Source: JBGSQR01 sp964509295
GTDB lineage: Bacteria; Desulfobacterota; Desulfuromonadia; Geobacterales; Pseudopelobacteraceae
Direction: 5' to 3'
Length of the DNA: 64,000 bases
Assembly: GCA_964509295.1 (NCBI GenBank)
Contig: CAZDWS010000001.1
Span: 496,001-560,000 of the forward strand
Shown: piece after piece, positions 43,422 to 53,373 of the stretch
Position numbering within the stretch: position 1 is the stretch's first letter
Layout of the letters: every line of letters begins with the position of its first letter
The notes under the pieces: model-generated
The model's database searches: none
The model's input: only the letters and a program-made list of their open reading frames with translations
Told to the model about the DNA's origin: nothing
Translations under genes and position numbers: made by a program

Positions 43422-45303
43422 AACAGTATTTATCGGCAGCTCTATACTGCTTGCAGCCGATGATAGTTTTGATGCGCAAAACTATGGCCGGGCCCTTGAA
43501 CTTTACCGGAGCGTTCTGGATCAGCTGCCTGATGACATTGAGGCTCTGACCGGCACGGCATTATGTCTGGTTCATCTGGACAGGCAGGACGAAGCGTTGC
43601 CGCTGCTTTTGTCTCTGGAAAAACATATGCCTGATTCTGACCAGTTGCAGTTCATGTTGCTGGAAGCCCAACTGCAGTCCGGTTTTCAGGAACAGGCCGA
43701 AGAACTCCTCAAAAGAATGGTGATAAGGTTTCCTGCCAATGTCAAGGCCCAGATCCGTCTGGGGCGCCTGTATCTTGATCGGGGTGAGTATCAGGAGGCA
43801 AACCGTTGGCTAGCCGCAGCCCTGGAAGTCGAGCCAAATAACGTTGAAGCCCTGTCATACATGGGGCTGATGATGATCAAATTCTGCCAGTATGACAACG
43901 CCGTAACCGTGTTGACAAGGGCTTATGCCAAAGAACCGGAAAATGTGCTGGTTTTAAACAATCTTGGCCGGGCCAGCAAGGTGATGGGGCATCACGAAGA
44001 TGCGATCAAGTGGTACGGAAAGGGGCTGGAGGTAGAACCGGGCAATCAGTCCATAATTTCCAACTATCTGTTCCTGCTCAATTATTGTCATGGTCTTACC
44101 CCGGAGTTCATTGCGGCAGAGCATTTCCGGCTGGCTCCGTTATATCTTGATCAGTATGCTCCGGAACCGTCTCAGCTTCAGTTGTCCCCGTCTTCAGACA
44201 AACTTCGCATAGGCTATATTTCCGGTGATCTTTATACCCATTCGGTTGCTTATTATTTTGAACCGGTCCTGCAGCATCATGATTACCAACGTTTCGATGT
44301 ATTCTGTTATTCTACCGGTGTTACAAAGGATGCAACTACCAGGCGCCTGGAATCTCTACCGTGTCACTGGCGCGAGATGACAGCTGTACATCCCAAGCGA
44401 CTTGCCGAGCAGGTCAGGAAAGACAGGATTGATATTCTTGTCGATCTAACAGGGCATACGGGGGATAACCGCCTGAGCGTGTTCGCCGTCCGTTCGGCTC
44501 CTATCCAGATCTCGTGGATCGGCTATCCAAATACAAGCGGATTAAAGCAAATGGATTACTATGTGACCGATGCCATCTGTGACCCTCCAGGCATGACCGA
44601 TCATTTGTACAGCGAAAGCCTCTGGCGTCTTCCGAGAACTTTCTGCTGCTACCTGCCGCCAATGGAGTTTCCGGTTATTTCACCCGCCCCGTTTCTTTCC
44701 AACGGCCATATCACCTTTGGAAGTTTCAATAACTTTGCCAAGGTAACCAGGCAACAAATCAAGCTCTGGGGACAGATACTAATGCGGGTCCCAGATTCGC
44801 GGCTTTATCTGAAAAGCCTGTCCCTGGGGGATGTTTCCGTAAAACAGGATGTTCTGGCAAAGTTTGCCGAAGAGGGGATTGCGCCGGAACGGATAACCCT
44901 GAAGGTGGTTACCAGTACTCCGCTTGAGCATCTGCAGGAATATGCACAGGTGGATATCGCCTTTGATACATTTCCTTACCACGGCACTACTACCACCTGC
45001 GAAGCTCTCTGGATGGGAACCCCGGTGATTACTCTGGCCGGTTCCACCCATGTATCCCGGGTCGGTGTCTCACTGCTTCACAATGTGGACTGTGATGAAC
45101 TTGTTGCCTCTTCTCCGGAGGAGTACATCGAAAAAACAGTGGCCCTGGCCCAGAGTCCCCGGAAACTGATCTCGCTGCGGGAAAATCTGCGCGCTATGAT
45201 GGCAGGCTCGCCATTGATGGATGCAGCCGGTGTTACGCATGAACTGGAAGAGGCGTTCTTTGACATGGCTGGTAGGGCCGGCCGCACAGGTAAAAGCCTT
45301 TGA
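43405..45303 (+). CDS. TPR-GT41 protein, O-GlcNAc transferase-like (OGT/SPINDLY family)
   Basis: A 632-residue protein: TPR repeats (about 20-230) then a family 41 catalytic region from about 266. Family marks are RIGYISGDLYTHSV with the conserved His, DLTGHTGDNRL, APIQISWIGYPNTSG, FNNFAKVT in the place of the UDP-binding Lys segment, and HGTTTTCEALWMGTPV. These enzymes attach GlcNAc or fucose to Ser/Thr of proteins. GAGGAG lies five bases before the ATG. Such an enzyme is the best candidate for first-sugar attachment to the protein substrate. Donor sugar not determined. Confidence 0.92.
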   Translation: MPNGPETVFIGSSILLAADDSFDAQNYGRALELYRSVLDQLPDDIEALTGTALCLVHLDRQDEALPLLLSLEKHMPDSDQLQFMLLEAQLQSGFQEQAEELLKRMVIRFPANVKAQIRLGRLYLDRGEYQEANRWLAAALEVEPNNVEALSYMGLMMIKFCQYDNAVTVLTRAYAKEPENVLVLNNLGRASKVMGHHEDAIKWYGKGLEVEPGNQSIISNYLFLLNYCHGLTPEFIAAEHFRLAPLYLDQYAPEPSQLQLSPSSDKLRIGYISGDLYTHSVAYYFEPVLQHHDYQRFDVFCYSTGVTKDATTRRLESLPCHWREMTAVHPKRLAEQVRKDRIDILVDLTGHTGDNRLSVFAVRSAPIQISWIGYPNTSGLKQMDYYVTDAICDPPGMTDHLYSESLWRLPRTFCCYLPPMEFPVISPAPFLSNGHITFGSFNNFAKVTRQQIKLWGQILMRVPDSRLYLKSLSLGDVSVKQDVLAKFAEEGIAPERITLKVVTSTPLEHLQEYAQVDIAFDTFPYHGTTTTCEALWMGTPVITLAGSTHVSRVGVSLLHNVDCDELVASSPEEYIEKTVALAQSPRKLISLRENLRAMMAGSPLMDAAGVTHELEEAFFDMAGRAGRTGKSL

Positions 45304-48300
45304 CAGCAGAGGAAAAGACATACGCTTCCGGATGCTGCATGTATGCTTCCGGGCAATATGCAGAAGCAGAGGCCCTTTTCAGACTCTGCCTTGAAAATTA
45401 CCCGGGCAACCCGGATGCGCTTAATGCCATGGGCAGTACCCTGGATGCGCGCGGCGCTTGTGATCAGGCACTATATTATCTGGAACTGGCCTGCCGTTTG
45501 CGACCGGAGAGTGCTCCATTTCATTACAATTTTGCCAACCTGCTTCGTCGGCTGGGAGATCGGGAAAAAGCCGAAAGCGAATACCTGGAAGCGATCTACT
45601 GCAACCCTGAGCTTGCTGTGGCATTTCATGGTCTGGGAAGTCTCTATCTGGAAGATGGAAAGCAGGAGCAGGCCGAAGCGTGTCTGAACAAAGCGATTGA
45701 TCTTGACCCGACGCTTGCGGTAGCGCTGCACGACCTGGGACAACTTCTCCAGTTACAAGGTAAATCAGTTGAAGCGGAACAATTCTACCGACGTTGTCTG
45801 GAAGCGGACTCGAAGTTCCTGCCCGCTCTCAATTCAATTGGAATGTTGTTTCTGCGAAGCAACCGGGTGGAAGAAGCTCGCAGCTGTTTTCAGACAGCTA
45901 TAGACCAAAGCCCCGATTATCTCCAGGCCAGGTGTAATCTGGCTGTGCTGGCAACCTGGTGTGGCGAGCTTGACTACGCCATCCGCGAACTTCGGCTTTT
46001 GGTTGTGGCTGCTCCAAACGATGGCGATGTACACTTCAACCTGTCGCTTGCTCTGCTGGCCTCCGGCCGGTTGATGGAAGGTCTGGCCGAGCATGAGTGG
46101 CGTTTTCGCAAAGCTAATCCTGTAGCCATACGTCATGCGGAGATATTGCGCTGGTATGGTGAGCCGCTGGCCGGGAAACGCATCCTGATCCATGCCGAGC
46201 AGGGTTATGGCGATTCTCTGCAGTTTATCCGCTATGCAGACTTGCTGGCAAAGCAGGGCGGCACAGTGATTGTTGAAGGTCAGGATACGGTCATAACACC
46301 GCTTCTGGCAACCGCTCCAGGTGTTTCTGCCGTTTTCTCGCGTGGAGAACAGGTGCCTGTGTTCGATTATCAGATTCCGATGATGAGCCTGCCGTATGTA
46401 ATCGGTGAGAAAGCCTGGCCTCCACCGGTTGCTCCGTACCTTTTCCCTTCAACTGAACGTTTATCTGCCTGGAAGGAGTCTCTTGGACGATTGCCTGGTT
46501 TGAAGGTCGGTCTGGCATGGGCCGGAAGACCGGAGCATGCCAATGATGCCAATCGTTCCATTCCCGGCAACTTGTTGACTGCTCTGGGGCAAATCCCTGA
46601 CGTTTCTTTTGTCAGCCTTCAAATCGGTTGCGGCAATCTCAAGGATCTCCCTTTTGATCTGTTTGACCCGGCTGCATCTGTGAAAGATTTCTGTGACTCC
46701 GCATCACTGGTGGCATCACTTGATCTTGTCATTACCATTGATTCGGCGGTGGCCCATCTGGCCGGAAGCCTGGGTAAACCGTTATGGCTGATGCTGCCCT
46801 GGAACCCGGACTGGCGCTGGGGGCATGTGCGGTCAGATTCGGCATGGTATCCGACAGCCCGAATTTTCAGACAGTGCGAGCCTGGACAGTGGTCCGAAGT
46901 TATTGACAGAGTAGCCGCAGCTTTGGCTGGATTTTTGTCGAAAGAGATTGGCCAGGCTTATGAGAGTGCAGACATCTACAGGGATGCTGCTCTTGACCAC
47001 TTTGGAAAAGGTGCTCATGAAACAGCTTGGGGCCATATACTTAAATCAATACGACTTGACCCCGAAGATATCCGTTCCTGGAGGGTCCTGGTTAATATTG
47101 CCAGTCTCGGCACTTTATCCGTTGGCGAGCGATGCCTGCCGGAAGATGATTTTCTGAAAGCGTTTCGTCAGGATAGCAGCAACTTTGATGAACTGGCGGC
47201 GATAGGGCTGTTTTTTATTCATCGAGACCCACTGTATGCAGCCCTGTTTTCCCCAACAATTTCAGACCATGATCTGGAAGAAATGATAGTAAACGGTTCC
47301 CTGGAACCGTTTTTCATGAGCAAACTTCTGCAGCGCATATGTGAACTTGCGATTATATGCGATTTGGATCTGGAGCGCTTGTTAACCTCTTTGCGCCGTG
47401 TTCTTGTTGCCAGCTTGCACTTTCCTCCAATCCGCAGCCTTCAGAACAGCAGATACCTGTCTTTTGTATCTTCACTGGCCATTCTTTGTTTTCATAACGA
47501 GTATGTTTATGCCGTTACAGAAGAGGAAGCCACTAGGATTGAACATATCAAGTCAGCTCTGGAAAGAAGTCCCCAGCTTGTTCTACAGGAGCCTTGCCTG
47601 CTTGCCATTCTGGCTGCATATTTCCCGCTGCACCTTCTGGATTTTGCCTCATACGTGTCGATGGCTGTTTCATTACCTGAAAATCCCGCCTTTTTAGCGC
47701 TTGTGAAAATTCAGATTCTGGAACCGCAGGAAGAAAAGCGGTTGTCGGAAATGATTCCGTCCTTAACTGCAATAACCGACAAAGTATCAACCAAGGTTCG
47801 CCAGCAGTATGAGGAAAATCCTTATCCGCGCTGGGTCGGCATCAATCTGCCGGTTCCCTCGTCAATGTCGGAAGTGCTGTCACGAGTAAATGCCGGCCTC
47901 AGCTTTGATGAAAACCTTGATCTCAAACACCCGCAAATACTGGTAGCAGGTTGCGGGACCGGTCAACACCCGATTTATACATCGAGAAGGTTCAAGGATT
48001 CCAGCATTCTGGCCGTTGATCTGAGCAGGTCAAGCCTTGCCTATGCAATGCGAAAATGCAGGGAAATGAATATATTTTCCATAAAATTTATGCAAGGTGA
48101 TATTTTGGCGCTTGATGCACTGCAGCAGCAGTTTGATATTGTGGAATGCGGTGGCGTGCTGCATCATCTGGACGATCCGCTTCAGGGGTGGAAAGCCTTG
48201 CTGAAACGGCTGAAACCTGGTGGTATAATGGGGGTCGGCCTGTATAGCAGGCTTGCAAGATGTTTTATTAACCAGGCCAGAAACTATATTGCAGGTAAAG

Positions 48301-48659
48301 GCTATCAGCCTTCTGCTGACAATATCCGCCGATTCAGGCAGGATATATTGTCAAACGAAAAAGAGATGCAGCAGATCAAGAATTCGAAAGATTTCTTTTC
48401 AATGAGCGGTTGTCGCGACATGTTTTTTCATGTACAGGAACACCAGTTTGATATTGCCCTACTGTCCAATATTTTTGATAAGCTGAAGCTTGAATTTCTT
48501 GGATTTCAGCTTTCTGAATCAAAAAAAGCACATTACAAAAATCGCTTTTCTGATGATGCGTCACTGACCGACCTGAAAAACTGGCAGCTATTTGAAGAGG
48601 AAAATCCCGAAACCTTTTCAAACATGTACCAGTTTTATGTTCGTAAAATAAACCGATGA
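45300..48659 (+). CDS. TPR-GT9-like-methyltransferase fusion
   Basis: A 1119-residue protein. TPR repeats fill residues 1-260. A GT9-like module follows from about 290 (ILIHAEQGYGDSLQF to LPWNPDWRW near 505), the same as at 9698 and 61261. After a helical region of about 350 residues without recognisable motifs comes a class I methyltransferase (VAGCGTGQHP near 880, CGGVLHHLDDP). TTG at 45300 overlaps the previous stop (TTGA) and lies where the first TPR helix begins; ATG at 45339 would cut that helix. It acts in the same set of transferases as its neighbours. Confidence 0.87.
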   Translation: MTAEEKTYASGCCMYASGQYAEAEALFRLCLENYPGNPDALNAMGSTLDARGACDQALYYLELACRLRPESAPFHYNFANLLRRLGDREKAESEYLEAIYCNPELAVAFHGLGSLYLEDGKQEQAEACLNKAIDLDPTLAVALHDLGQLLQLQGKSVEAEQFYRRCLEADSKFLPALNSIGMLFLRSNRVEEARSCFQTAIDQSPDYLQARCNLAVLATWCGELDYAIRELRLLVVAAPNDGDVHFNLSLALLASGRLMEGLAEHEWRFRKANPVAIRHAEILRWYGEPLAGKRILIHAEQGYGDSLQFIRYADLLAKQGGTVIVEGQDTVITPLLATAPGVSAVFSRGEQVPVFDYQIPMMSLPYVIGEKAWPPPVAPYLFPSTERLSAWKESLGRLPGLKVGLAWAGRPEHANDANRSIPGNLLTALGQIPDVSFVSLQIGCGNLKDLPFDLFDPAASVKDFCDSASLVASLDLVITIDSAVAHLAGSLGKPLWLMLPWNPDWRWGHVRSDSAWYPTARIFRQCEPGQWSEVIDRVAAALAGFLSKEIGQAYESADIYRDAALDHFGKGAHETAWGHILKSIRLDPEDIRSWRVLVNIASLGTLSVGERCLPEDDFLKAFRQDSSNFDELAAIGLFFIHRDPLYAALFSPTISDHDLEEMIVNGSLEPFFMSKLLQRICELAIICDLDLERLLTSLRRVLVASLHFPPIRSLQNSRYLSFVSSLAILCFHNEYVYAVTEEEATRIEHIKSALERSPQLVLQEPCLLAILAAYFPLHLLDFASYVSMAVSLPENPAFLALVKIQILEPQEEKRLSEMIPSLTAITDKVSTKVRQQYEENPYPRWVGINLPVPSSMSEVLSRVNAGLSFDENLDLKHPQILVAGCGTGQHPIYTSRRFKDSSILAVDLSRSSLAYAMRKCREMNIFSIKFMQGDILALDALQQQFDIVECGGVLHHLDDPLQGWKALLKRLKPGGIMGVGLYSRLARCFINQARNYIAGKGYQPSADNIRRFRQDILSNEKEMQQIKNSKDFFSMSGCRDMFFHVQEHQFDIALLSNIFDKLKLEFLGFQLSESKKAHYKNRFSDDASLTDLKNWQLFEEENPETFSNMYQFYVRKINR

Positions 48660-48669
48660 TAGTTATGGA

Positions 48670-51390
48670 ATGCCAAGTATGACAATGCAGAGCACGCTGG
48701 AGAACATAATACCGCCTGAAATCAGAAATGATGAACTTTATGAGCTGCTGAAAAGGATTGCTTCTCAGGAAGCAGTTTTTTCAGTGCTTGAGATCGGTTC
48801 TTCTTCCGGAGAAGGCAGTACCGCTGCATTGGTTCAGGGACTTAAAAACAATCCCGGCAGGCCGATGCTTTATTGCCTGGAAGCCTCCAAAACACGCTTT
48901 GCACAGCTTTCAGCCCGTTATGCTACTTTGCCGTTTGTCAGCTGTTTTAACGCTTCTTCCGTAAGTGCAGACCGGTTTCCGACGGAAGAACAGGTGGCCG
49001 GTTTTCATCAAACCAGGCAGACCAATCTCAGCTTTTATCCTTTGGAAACGGTCATTGGATGGCTGCGGGATGATATTCGTTATGTGTGCGAAAGCGGCAT
49101 TGCTCAAAACGGGATTGCGCGCATTAAGTCTGCCTACAGCATCGACAAGTTTGACCTGGTGCTGATTGACGGCTCTGAGTTTACCGGAGCGGCTGAGTTG
49201 GACGAGGTGATGGGAGCCGGCTGGATCGCGCTGGATGACACCAACGCCTACAAAAACTACGATAACTATCATCGATTGGCATCCGACCCGGACTATGCTC
49301 TTGTTGCCGAAAACTGGGACCTGCGTAATGGCTATGCCTTGTTTCGGCACAAACAGGCCGGTTTACCGATCCATTTTTTTACCATCGTGCTGAACGGCAT
49401 GCCGTTTATCACTCACCATATTGACGCATTCAGGAATCTTCCCTTTCGCTGGCACTGGCATATTGTCGAGGGAGTTGCCGAACTTGCGGGCGATACGGCC
49501 TGGTCGCTTCCCAATGGCGGCGCCATACCCGCCCGCTGCCATGAACAGGGCCTGAGCATTGACGGCACATCGGCATATATTGACGAGATCAAGAGTCTTT
49601 ACCCGGAAAATATAACTGTTTACCGCAAACTTGGCGGAGAGTTCTGGAATGGCAAGCTGGAAATGGTTAATGCGCCGCTTGACAGCATCGACGAGCCTTG
49701 CCTGTTATGGGAAATTGATGCCGACGAATGCTGGACGCACCAACAGATCTGCAGAGGATGGCAACTTTTTCGTTCAGACTGCAACCGGCAGGCGGCTTTT
49801 TACTGGTGCCGTTTTTTCGTCGGTCCGCGACTTGTTGTCAATAGTAGAAACTGCTACAGCCAGGCAGCCGGTCATGAATGGCTGAGGACCTGGCGGTATC
49901 TGCCGGGATACTACTGGGCTTCCCATGAACCGCCGCGTCTTGTTTTCAGGCAGGATAATGAAATTTGCGATGTGGCCCGCAACGCACCGTTCTCTAACGA
50001 CGAGACCGAGTCCTGTGGACTGGTCTTTCAACATTTTGCCTATGTAACTGCTGAACAGGCACGTTTTAAGGAAAAATATTACGGTTACGCCAATGCGGTA
50101 TATCATTGGATGCAATTACAGAAGGAAACGGTTTTTCCGGTCAGGCTGGGAGATTATCTCCCATGGGTACCGGACAACACCACCGTTGATACCATTGCTT
50201 CACAGAATATTGTGCCATTGCCGGTAAATTCATTTCCCTGTGAGAATAATGCTAAAGATTACCGTATAGTTATTGATGGTGTTTTTTTTCAGTACTATGT
50301 TACCGGGGTCGCCAGGGTGTGGAACGCATTGCTGGAAGAACTGAGCGGTTCCATGTTTGCCTCCGGAGTTGTGATCCTTGACCGCGGCCGGACCGCCCCC
50401 AGGATTACCGGATACAGGTATCTGGATGCTCCGTTGCATAACGAGACGGATGCTGCCGGAGAGCGGAAGATGCTGCAGGATGTATGTGATCAGTACCGTG
50501 CCGACCTGTTTATCTCCACATGGCATACCGGTCCTGTTTCAACTCCGTCATTACTGATGGTGCATGACATGCTGCCTGAAATACTTTTGGGTGAACGACG
50601 ATTAGACGAAGCGCGTTGGCGGGAAAAACAGGCGGCGATCGATACAACCAGATGCTATGTCACCGTTTCGGAGAATACGGCAAAAGACCTTGTGAAATGG
50701 CATCCGGAAGCTGCAGCCAAACCTGTCCATGTCATGAATAATGGCGTTGCCGCATCATTCAGGCCCGAGCAGCCAGCAAAAATCGCCCGGTTTCGTGAGC
50801 TTTACGGCATAACAAAGCCCTATTATCTCTTTGTCGGTCCAAGGGAGTGGTACAAAAACTTTCGTCTCCTGCTGGAAGCATATCTGATGCTGCCGGATAC
50901 AAGCTCATTCTGTATTGTCTCGACAAACGGTACCGAACTCGAGGCTGAATTTGCGGGACACCCTGTTGCAGACTCTGTTATAGTCACCGGACGCCTGACG
51001 GAAGATGATTTGGTGGCTGCCTACAGTGGCGCGGTGGCCTTGATCTATCCGTCACTTTATGAAGGCTTTGGCCTGCCGCTTCTGGAGGCGATGGCCTGTG
51101 GTTGTCCGGTTGTTGCCAGCAATGCACCTGCACTGGTTGAAGTAAGCGGAAAAGCGGCTGTTCATGTACGCCCTGATGACGCGGCTGGTTTGGCTCTGGC
51201 GATGCTGGAGCTGCAGAAAGCAGAAAACAGGGTCAGACATGTCAGGCTGGGAATTGAGAGAGCTGCCGCTTTTAGCTGGAAGCATTCCGCATCCCAACTG
51301 CTCAGGGCTGTTGTCGGTTCGCTTGGCGGCAGGATGGGGCTGGATAATATATATTTGGAAAAGAAAATAGTTAAAGGAACAGATGATTGA
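48670..51390 (+). CDS. Fusion of methyltransferase-like, unclassified GT-A-like and GT4 domains
   Basis: A 906-residue protein in three parts. Residues 1-225 are a class I methyltransferase-like domain (VLEIGSSSGEGS near 40, LVLIDGSEFTGA). Residues about 233-540 form a domain that recurs in the protein at 53374: FFTIVLNGMPFI, HWHIVEGVAEL, DTAW, and LLWEIDADECW with a DxD-like DAD. I cannot place it in a named family. Residues about 550-895 are GT4 (FVGPREWYKN near 719, YEGFGLPLLEAMACGCPV near 797). A T8 run at 50282-50289 lies inside the reading frame. The start could also be ATG 48679. Confidence 0.85.
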   Translation: MPSMTMQSTLENIIPPEIRNDELYELLKRIASQEAVFSVLEIGSSSGEGSTAALVQGLKNNPGRPMLYCLEASKTRFAQLSARYATLPFVSCFNASSVSADRFPTEEQVAGFHQTRQTNLSFYPLETVIGWLRDDIRYVCESGIAQNGIARIKSAYSIDKFDLVLIDGSEFTGAAELDEVMGAGWIALDDTNAYKNYDNYHRLASDPDYALVAENWDLRNGYALFRHKQAGLPIHFFTIVLNGMPFITHHIDAFRNLPFRWHWHIVEGVAELAGDTAWSLPNGGAIPARCHEQGLSIDGTSAYIDEIKSLYPENITVYRKLGGEFWNGKLEMVNAPLDSIDEPCLLWEIDADECWTHQQICRGWQLFRSDCNRQAAFYWCRFFVGPRLVVNSRNCYSQAAGHEWLRTWRYLPGYYWASHEPPRLVFRQDNEICDVARNAPFSNDETESCGLVFQHFAYVTAEQARFKEKYYGYANAVYHWMQLQKETVFPVRLGDYLPWVPDNTTVDTIASQNIVPLPVNSFPCENNAKDYRIVIDGVFFQYYVTGVARVWNALLEELSGSMFASGVVILDRGRTAPRITGYRYLDAPLHNETDAAGERKMLQDVCDQYRADLFISTWHTGPVSTPSLLMVHDMLPEILLGERRLDEARWREKQAAIDTTRCYVTVSENTAKDLVKWHPEAAAKPVHVMNNGVAASFRPEQPAKIARFRELYGITKPYYLFVGPREWYKNFRLLLEAYLMLPDTSSFCIVSTNGTELEAEFAGHPVADSVIVTGRLTEDDLVAAYSGAVALIYPSLYEGFGLPLLEAMACGCPVVASNAPALVEVSGKAAVHVRPDDAAGLALAMLELQKAENRVRHVRLGIERAAAFSWKHSASQLLRAVVGSLGGRMGLDNIYLEKKIVKGTDD

Positions 51391-52645
51391 TATGCATTTT
51401 GATCCAGAATTTCATGATCTGCTGATCTCTTTGAATCTTGAATCAGCGCTTCAGAACAGTTCGTTTAAAGTTCTCAATAATGAAGCCTGTGCTGTTTGCG
51501 ATGAGAACACTCCTGGTAATTTCGTTATGTTACCTGGCGCAGATGCAGCCTCGGCTCTTCTAATGGCCTGGATTATCCGCAAATGCACGGCATATCCAAG
51601 GGTTCTGTTTGTGCCGGGTGAAATCCTTGAAAAATACGCTGAACAGTTTGCGCAAATCGGTAGAGGTTGGGTGAAGCCGGTGGACGGTCTGCTTCAGGAG
51701 GCGGGGGATGTGCGCAACTGGCTGGGGATGATTGCCCTGATTCATGCTGGAACAGCGCCGGTTCAGTGTCCCGAAACAGATATTATCCGGCTGCTCGCCG
51801 GGCAGCTTGCCCATAAAGCGAGAGTCATTTTTGACGAAGTGGGTAGCATAACAGAACCAAGTCGGACTTTTGCTGCATTGGAACCTGAGATTGTTGAAAA
51901 CAGTCTTGTTTTTCGCTGGCAAGGCATGTGCGAGCCTAATCATGATCTTCCGGCGGAGTTAATTCAGCAGTTCAGGGAGGATGATCCTACTGTCTGCGGC
52001 ATACCTACGCTGATGTCTGATAATGAGCGTTTTCATCTTTACTATGCCGCCAGATGCCTGCTGCCTCTGCAGAGCCGGCCGGTCAGATTTGTGGAGATAG
52101 GCTCTTTTGCCGGAGGTTCTTTTTATTTGATTTGCAAGGCACTGCAGCGGCTGGAGCTGGCTTTTCAAGGGATTGCAGTGGAGCCCTTCGAAGGTGATAC
52201 CTTAGCCAGGGTGATGAGTTTTTTTCAGGACAACGCCATTCATTTGCCGATGTTTTCCCATGAAGCGGTGTCCAGGCTGAAGCAGCTCTTTGACACAACC
52301 AGACTGCCTGAGCTGATTCTGATAGATGGTGACCATAGTTATGAAGCGGTTTGTCGCGATATTCAGGATTATTACCCCCTGCTTGCCCCCGGTGGAATCA
52401 TGTTGTTTCATGATTATCTGCCGCCGGTCAATGCACGGAATCGGGATTTTATCACAGATCGCAAAGCAGGCGATGAACCGGGCATTGGCGAGGCCTGCCG
52501 GGAATTGATGGAGCAGCAGCTGGGTTTGGAGCCGATTGATCTCCCATTGCTGTATCCCACCTGCCTGGCCCAGACTCTGGCGAGTCAGGCAATCATTCCC
52601 GAATTATTCTCGACAGTGCGGGCCTATCGTAAACCATCAGCCTGA
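51383..52645 (+). CDS. Methyltransferase with unknown N-terminal domain
   Basis: A 420-residue protein that overlaps the previous stop; AAAGGA lies just upstream. The C-terminal part from about 230 is a class I methyltransferase of the methyltransferase-24/CmcI group: FVEIGSFAGGSFYLI near 236, LILIDGDHSYEAV and LAPGGIMLFHDYL. The N-terminal 210 residues include a Rossmann-like stretch (RKCTAYPRVLFVPGE, ARVIFDEVGSI) but no motif I recognise. The group includes sugar O-methyltransferases. Probably methylates a sugar of the glycan. Confidence 0.82.
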   Translation: MIDMHFDPEFHDLLISLNLESALQNSSFKVLNNEACAVCDENTPGNFVMLPGADAASALLMAWIIRKCTAYPRVLFVPGEILEKYAEQFAQIGRGWVKPVDGLLQEAGDVRNWLGMIALIHAGTAPVQCPETDIIRLLAGQLAHKARVIFDEVGSITEPSRTFAALEPEIVENSLVFRWQGMCEPNHDLPAELIQQFREDDPTVCGIPTLMSDNERFHLYYAARCLLPLQSRPVRFVEIGSFAGGSFYLICKALQRLELAFQGIAVEPFEGDTLARVMSFFQDNAIHLPMFSHEAVSRLKQLFDTTRLPELILIDGDHSYEAVCRDIQDYYPLLAPGGIMLFHDYLPPVNARNRDFITDRKAGDEPGIGEACRELMEQQLGLEPIDLPLLYPTCLAQTLASQAIIPELFSTVRAYRKPSA

Positions 52646-52658
52646 AAGATGAGGTGTT

Positions 52659-53369
52659 ATGGGACGCAGCAATAATAATTGGGGAGCGCTGTACATGGTC
52701 TGGGGCCATTCCCATGATCACCTGCTTGATCGCTCAATCAAGTCCTTAAAAAACTGGCATCCCGATCTTCCGGTACATATCCATAGAATACCAAAAGATC
52801 AGGGAGCAAGCGGCTGTGCCGACATGTTTCTTACCAAGGCAGCCATGGCAACCCTTTCGCCGTTTGAAAATACTCTCTACCTGGATGCCGATACGGTTGT
52901 GATGGGGTCTCTTGACTACGGTTTCGAGAAGGCTGAACGGTTCGGGCTGGCCTGCGCCATCTGCGAATGCCCCTGGGCACAGCGTTATACCGGCCTGAAA
53001 CAGATGGAAGGCCTGATCGAATATAATACCGGAGTTCTCTTTTTTACCCGCCATTCATCGTCTCTGTTCTATATGTGGGAACGGCTTGCGCGAACGGTTG
53101 ACTCGTCGGTCCGCTACCTGGATAACGGCGTTGAAAAGATCATGGAACATAACGACCAGGCGGCTTTTGCAAAAGCGGTTGAAATGACCGGAACAAATCC
53201 CTATGTATTGCCGCTTAACTGGAATTTTCGCCCCAGGTGGCACCGCAGCTTTTTCGGGCCGATCAGAATCTGGCATGATGTCGTAGATCCTTCGGCTGAA
53301 ATTATCCAGATAAACGGTTATTATGCCGGTAATCCCCAGGCGGTCTTTGTCGATGTCAGGATGGAATAG
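52659..53369 (+). CDS. GT8-like glycosyltransferase
   Basis: A 236-residue GT-A protein. The metal-binding motif is YLDADTV at about residue 71, in the typical context NTLYLDADTVV, and GLIEYNTGVLFF follows as the acceptor-side motif. This pattern fits GT8-type or related nucleotide-diphospho-sugar transferases. GAGG precedes the ATG. It is a stand-alone enzyme in a run of fused ones, and lies five bases before the protein at 53374. Confidence 0.82.
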   Translation: MGRSNNNWGALYMVWGHSHDHLLDRSIKSLKNWHPDLPVHIHRIPKDQGASGCADMFLTKAAMATLSPFENTLYLDADTVVMGSLDYGFEKAERFGLACAICECPWAQRYTGLKQMEGLIEYNTGVLFFTRHSSSLFYMWERLARTVDSSVRYLDNGVEKIMEHNDQAAFAKAVEMTGTNPYVLPLNWNFRPRWHRSFFGPIRIWHDVVDPSAEIIQINGYYAGNPQAVFVDVRME

Positions 53370-53373
53370 CGCA

